Assembly: GCF_042648505.1 (NCBI RefSeq)
Contig: NZ_JBHRXK010000004.1
Span: forward strand, 1-64,000
Source of the DNA: Lysobacter_L cavernae
Lineage (GTDB): Bacteria; Pseudomonadota; Gammaproteobacteria; Xanthomonadales; Xanthomonadaceae
Direction: 5' to 3'
Length of the DNA: 64,000 nt
In this document: one piece after another, positions 61,433 through 64,000 of the stretch
How the letters are laid out: each line of letters opens with the position of its first letter
Numbering within the stretch: position 1 is the first letter of the stretch
Notes under the pieces: generated by a model
Databases searched by the model: none
Seen by the model: only the letters and a program-made list of their open reading frames with translations
What the model was told of the DNA's origin: nothing
Position numbers and translations under genes: made by a program

Positions 61433-62502
61433 TTGGCCTCGTACCAGCCCTTCGAGGCATTGACGATCCGCACCACCGACAGCATCACCGGCACCTCGAC
61501 CAGCACGCCGACGACGGTGGCCAGGGCGGCGCCGGAGTGCACGCCGAACACGCCGACCGCGGTCGCCACGGCCAGTTCGAAGAAGTTGCTGGCGCCGATC
61601 AGCGCCGACGGCCCGGCCACGCAATGGGCGACACCGAGCCGGCGGTTGAGCCAGTACGAGACGCCGGAGTTGAGGTAGACCTGGATCAGGATCGGCACCG
61701 CCAGGATCGCGATGATCAGCGGCTGCGCGACGATCTGCCGGCCCTGGAAGCCGAACAGCAGCACCAGCGTCAGCAGCAGCGCCGCCAGCGACAGCGGCCC
61801 CAGCCGGGCCAGCAGGCGCTGCAGCCTGGCTTGGCCGCCGCGCGCGAGCAGCACGCGCCGCACGATCACCGCCACCAGCACCGGCACCACGATGTACAGC
61901 CCCACCGACAGCAGCAGCGTCGACCACGGCACCGTGATCGCGGAGAGGCCCAGCAGCAGTGCGACGATCGGCGCGAACGCCACCACCATGATCAGGTCGT
62001 TGAGCGCGACCTGGCTCAGGGTGAACTCCGGGTCGCCGTCGCACAGCTGGCTCCACACGAACACCATCGCCGTGCACGGCGCCGCCGCCAGCAGGATCAG
62101 TCCGGCCACATACGAGTCGATCTGCGCGGCCGGCAGCCACGGCGCGAACACGTGGCGGATGAAGACCCAGCCCAGCAATGCCATCGAGAACGGCTTGACC
62201 GCCCAGTTGACGAACAAGGTGACGCCGATGCCGCGCCAGTGCCGGCGCACCTGGCCCATCGCGCCGAAGTCGATCTTCAGCAGCATCGGGATGATCATCA
62301 GCCAGATCAGCAGCGCCACTGGCAGATTGACCTGGGCCACCTCCATCGCGCCCAGCGCGGCGAAGGCGCCCGGAAACAGATAGCCCAGCGCGGTGCCGGC
62401 GACGATGCAGGCCAGCACCCACCAGGTCAGGTGGCGCTCGAAACCGCCCATGCGCTGCGACAGCGGGGCCGCCTGCGCGGCCAGGGCGATGCTTTCGTTC
62501 AT
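61393..62502 (-). CDS. ACR3 family arsenite efflux transporter
   Basis: Predicted 369 residues with ten transmembrane helices. It carries the ACR3 signature 'LLAAAPCTAMVFVWSQLCDGDPEFTLSQVALND', in which the Cys is essential for arsenite export. Other family features are 'LPVALLIWLMIIPMLLKIDF' and 'GASNFFELAVATAV'. The expected C-terminus is near 'GWYEAK'; the last residues 'HRHPREGGDHGR' are encoded by MITE-like copy C. The ATG overlaps the ArsR stop (ATGA). Export of As(III) complements the ArsC arsenate reductase beyond the regulator. Confidence 0.95.
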   Translation of the reverse strand: MNESIALAAQAAPLSQRMGGFERHLTWWVLACIVAGTALGYLFPGAFAALGAMEVAQVNLPVALLIWLMIIPMLLKIDFGAMGQVRRHWRGIGVTLFVNWAVKPFSMALLGWVFIRHVFAPWLPAAQIDSYVAGLILLAAAPCTAMVFVWSQLCDGDPEFTLSQVALNDLIMVVAFAPIVALLLGLSAITVPWSTLLLSVGLYIVVPVLVAVIVRRVLLARGGQARLQRLLARLGPLSLAALLLTLVLLFGFQGRQIVAQPLIIAILAVPILIQVYLNSGVSYWLNRRLGVAHCVAGPSALIGASNFFELAVATAVGVFGVHSGAALATVVGVLVEVPVMLSVVRIVNASKGWYEAKHRHPREGGDHGR

Positions 62503-62864
62503 GCGCTGCGCTCCGGGTCGATTGCGGCGATGGCCGGTGGCGGCGCGCACGCGACCGCGCCCGGCGCACAGGCCTGGGCGTCGCCGCCGCAGCAATTGCG
62601 GGTCAGGAAGCCGATCAGCTCGTTCATGGCGGCGAAGTCGGCGCGGTAGTTGACGTGGCGGCCGCGGGCCTCGCCGTGGATCAGGCCGGCCGCGCCGAGT
62701 TCCTTGAGGTGGAAGGACAGGGTGGCGCCCGGCAGGGACAAGGCTTCGGCCAGCTGCCCGGCCATCCGGCCGTCCGGCCCGGCCTCGACCAGTTGCCGGA
62801 AGATCGCCAGACGGGTGGTTTGACCCAAGGCGGCGAGCGCGCTGGTTGCGTCTTTTATTTCCAT
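62499..62864 (-). CDS. ArsR/SmtB family arsenic-responsive repressor
   Basis: Predicted 121 residues of winged-helix fold. The helix-turn-helix reads 'AGQLAEALSLPGATLSFHLKELGAAGLI'. The classic alpha-3 metal site (ELCVCDL) is absent. Instead, cysteines cluster near the C-terminus in 'RNCCGGDAQACAPGAVACAPP', like the As(III)-binding site of some ArsR proteins (for example from Acidithiobacillus). Start at 62864. It is the first gene of an arsR-ACR3 operon and divergent from arsH, so it likely controls both. Confidence 0.93.
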   Translation of the reverse strand: MEIKDATSALAALGQTTRLAIFRQLVEAGPDGRMAGQLAEALSLPGATLSFHLKELGAAGLIHGEARGRHVNYRADFAAMNELIGFLTRNCCGGDAQACAPGAVACAPPPAIAAIDPERSA

Positions 62865-62865
62865 G

Positions 62866-62875
62866 ATTCTAGAAT
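62866..62875. promoter_or_regulatory. ATTCTAGAAT palindrome in the arsR-arsH gap
   Basis: A perfect 10-bp dyad lies one base before the arsR start codon in the 42-bp divergent gap. It is a plausible ArsR operator or an overlapping -10 element. Inference from position. Confidence 0.4.
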
Positions 62876-62906
62876 AGTGGAAACATTGGCAACGCAGCAA
62901 CCTTCA

Positions 62907-63722
62907 ATGACCCTCGACCACTTGCCCCACCTCGCGCCGGCCGCCCTCGAGCGGCCCGACCCCGATCGCCTGGCCGACACCGCCGCCCACCCGCCGCGCA
63001 TCCTGGTCCTGTACGGCTCGTTGCGGCCGCAATCGTTCAGCCGCAAGCTCGCGCTGGAGGCGGAGCGGTTGCTGCAGCACTTCGGTGCCGAGACCCGCGT
63101 GTTCGACCCGCACGGGCTGCCGCTGCTCGACAGCGTGCCGGCCGATCACCCCAAGGTGCAGGAGCTGCGCGCGCTGTCGCTGTGGTCGGAGGGCCAGGTC
63201 TGGGTCAGCCCGGAGCGCCATGGCACGATCACCGCGGTGTTCAAGAACCAGATCGACTGGCTGCCGCTGGAGGAGGGCGGCGTGCGTCCGACCCAGGGCC
63301 GCACGCTGGCGGTGCTGCAGGTCTGCGGCGGCTCGCAGTCGTTCAACGTGGTCAACGCGCTGCGCGTGCTCGGCCGCTGGATGCGCATGCTCACCATCCC
63401 CAACCAGTCCTCGGTGCCGAAGGCTTGGCAGGAGTTCGACGAGCACGGCCGCATGAAGCCGTCGCCGTACTACGACCGCGTGGTCGACGTGATGGAGGAA
63501 CTGGTCAAGTTCACCCATCTGGTGCGCGGCCGCAGCGACTACCTGACCAGCCGTTACAGCGAGCGCAAGGGCGACCTGGCCGCGCAGGCGCTCGCGGCCG
63601 AGTCCGGCGCCGTGGCATTGCCGCCGGTGACGCCGGTCGCCATCGCGCCAGCCAATACCGCCCCCGCCAACGCCGAACGCGCCAGCCCGGCATGTGGCTG
63701 CTGCAACAACGCCCAGCGCTGA
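62907..63722 (+). CDS. arsH: arsenical resistance protein ArsH
   Basis: NADPH-dependent FMN flavoprotein linked to oxidation of organoarsenicals and quinone reduction. Predicted 271 residues. 'ILVLYGSLRPQSFSRKLALEAERLL' is the FMN-binding start, and 'WVSPERHGTITAVFKNQIDWLPLEEG' and 'QVCGGSQSFNVVNALRVLGRWMRM' are ArsH signatures. The start ATG is at 62907. Compared with ArsH of about 230-240 residues, the C-terminus has an extra 35-residue tail ending 'ACGCCNNAQR', cysteine-rich. Divergent from arsR. Confidence 0.95.
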   Translation: MTLDHLPHLAPAALERPDPDRLADTAAHPPRILVLYGSLRPQSFSRKLALEAERLLQHFGAETRVFDPHGLPLLDSVPADHPKVQELRALSLWSEGQVWVSPERHGTITAVFKNQIDWLPLEEGGVRPTQGRTLAVLQVCGGSQSFNVVNALRVLGRWMRMLTIPNQSSVPKAWQEFDEHGRMKPSPYYDRVVDVMEELVKFTHLVRGRSDYLTSRYSERKGDLAAQALAAESGAVALPPVTPVAIAPANTAPANAERASPACGCCNNAQR

Positions 63723-63735
63723 AGGAACCCTCGCC

Positions 63736-64000
63736 ATGGACGCCGTGATCTACCACAACCCCGCCTGCGGGACCTCGCGCAACACACTGGCGCTGATCCG
63801 CCACGCCGGCATCGAGCCGCAGGTGATCGAGTACCTGCTGCAGCCGCCGACGCGCGCGCGCCTGATCGAGCTGATCCGCGACGCCGGCCTGAGCGTGCGC
63901 GAGGCGATCCGGCAAAAAGGCACGCCGTACCTGGAACTCGGTCTGGACGACCCGGGCCTGAGCGACGACGCCCTGCTCGACGCGATGCTGCGCGAGCCCA
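63736..64000 (+). CDS. arsC: arsenate reductase (glutaredoxin-type), partial
   Basis: Start ATG at 63736, 14 bp after arsH. The first 88 residues read in frame to the window edge. 'VIYHNPACGTSRNTLALIR' contains catalytic Cys11 and the RNT motif of the ArsC family that uses glutaredoxin to reduce arsenate to arsenite. 'VIEYLLQPPTRARLIELIRDAGLSVREAIRQKGTPY' continues the fold. The gene is cut by the window end; the family is about 115-140 residues. Confidence 0.95.
   Translation, partial: MDAVIYHNPACGTSRNTLALIRHAGIEPQVIEYLLQPPTRARLIELIRDAGLSVREAIRQKGTPYLELGLDDPGLSDDALLDAMLREP

Overview
The window is high-GC (about 70% by eye), densely packed bacterial chromosome. Its gene families, gene order and repeats (GTAG-type and GGAGCGGCTTCAGCC-type REPs, inverted GGGAATCG arrays, ATTCCCGCGAAGGCGGGAAT elements) point to a gammaproteobacterium of the Xanthomonadaceae/Lysobacteraceae, closest in character to Lysobacter, Luteimonas or Stenotrophomonas. 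That placement is inference. No tRNA, rRNA, CRISPR array or intact prophage was seen.

Layout. 0-4 kb (minus strand): a 2OG-Fe dioxygenase-family protein, a MAPEG membrane protein, an M28 lipoprotein peptidase and an exported VNG-repeat protein. 4.1-8.4 kb (plus): gpmI, an EnvC-like amidase activator and an S41 protease. 8.6-9.7 kb (minus): a DUF1820 protein and a rhomboid protease. Then a FadL-type porin, a divergent GST/LysR pair and a bifunctional putA. 17-25.2 kb: a cytochrome c oxidase locus (coxB, coxA, a 44-residue assembly protein, ctaG, coxC, SURF1, an SCO-like protein, ctaA, ctaB), with one small gene of the DUF2909 type on the opposite strand. 25.3-28 kb (minus): rpsU, yqeY and dnaG, diverging from tsaD. 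28-31.3 kb: tsaD, folB, an MscS-type channel and folK; a pteridine-reductase-like SDR, a MidA-type methyltransferase and a VanZ-like protein follow. 35-37.7 kb: a TonB-dependent receptor. 38-44 kb: cca, an NDUFA9-like protein, a soluble lytic transglycosylase and a TauE/SafE permease.

43.9-53.8 kb is the most accessory-looking region. It holds three paralogous phage-tail-collar proteins followed by a GNAT acetyltransferase on the minus strand. A DUF6916-like protein converges on them, and a very large Ig-repeat autotransporter diverges from them. The autotransporter is interrupted by a 99-N assembly gap. A Tat-exported flavin amine oxidase, a decapitated protease-inhibitor gene and an IS1595 remnant follow. 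53.9-61.3 kb returns to core functions: a PfkB-family kinase and the elongasome operon mreB-mreC-mreD-mrdA-rodA. The window ends in an arsenic locus: ACR3 efflux and ArsR on minus, arsH and a partial arsC on plus.

A recurrent theme is repeat DNA at gene ends. A MITE-like element appears to have rewritten the C-terminus of the arsenite transporter and supplies the stop codon of the SDR gene. A GGGAGTCG array encodes the end of TsaD. REP-like DNA encodes part of a roughly 100-residue tail on PBP2.
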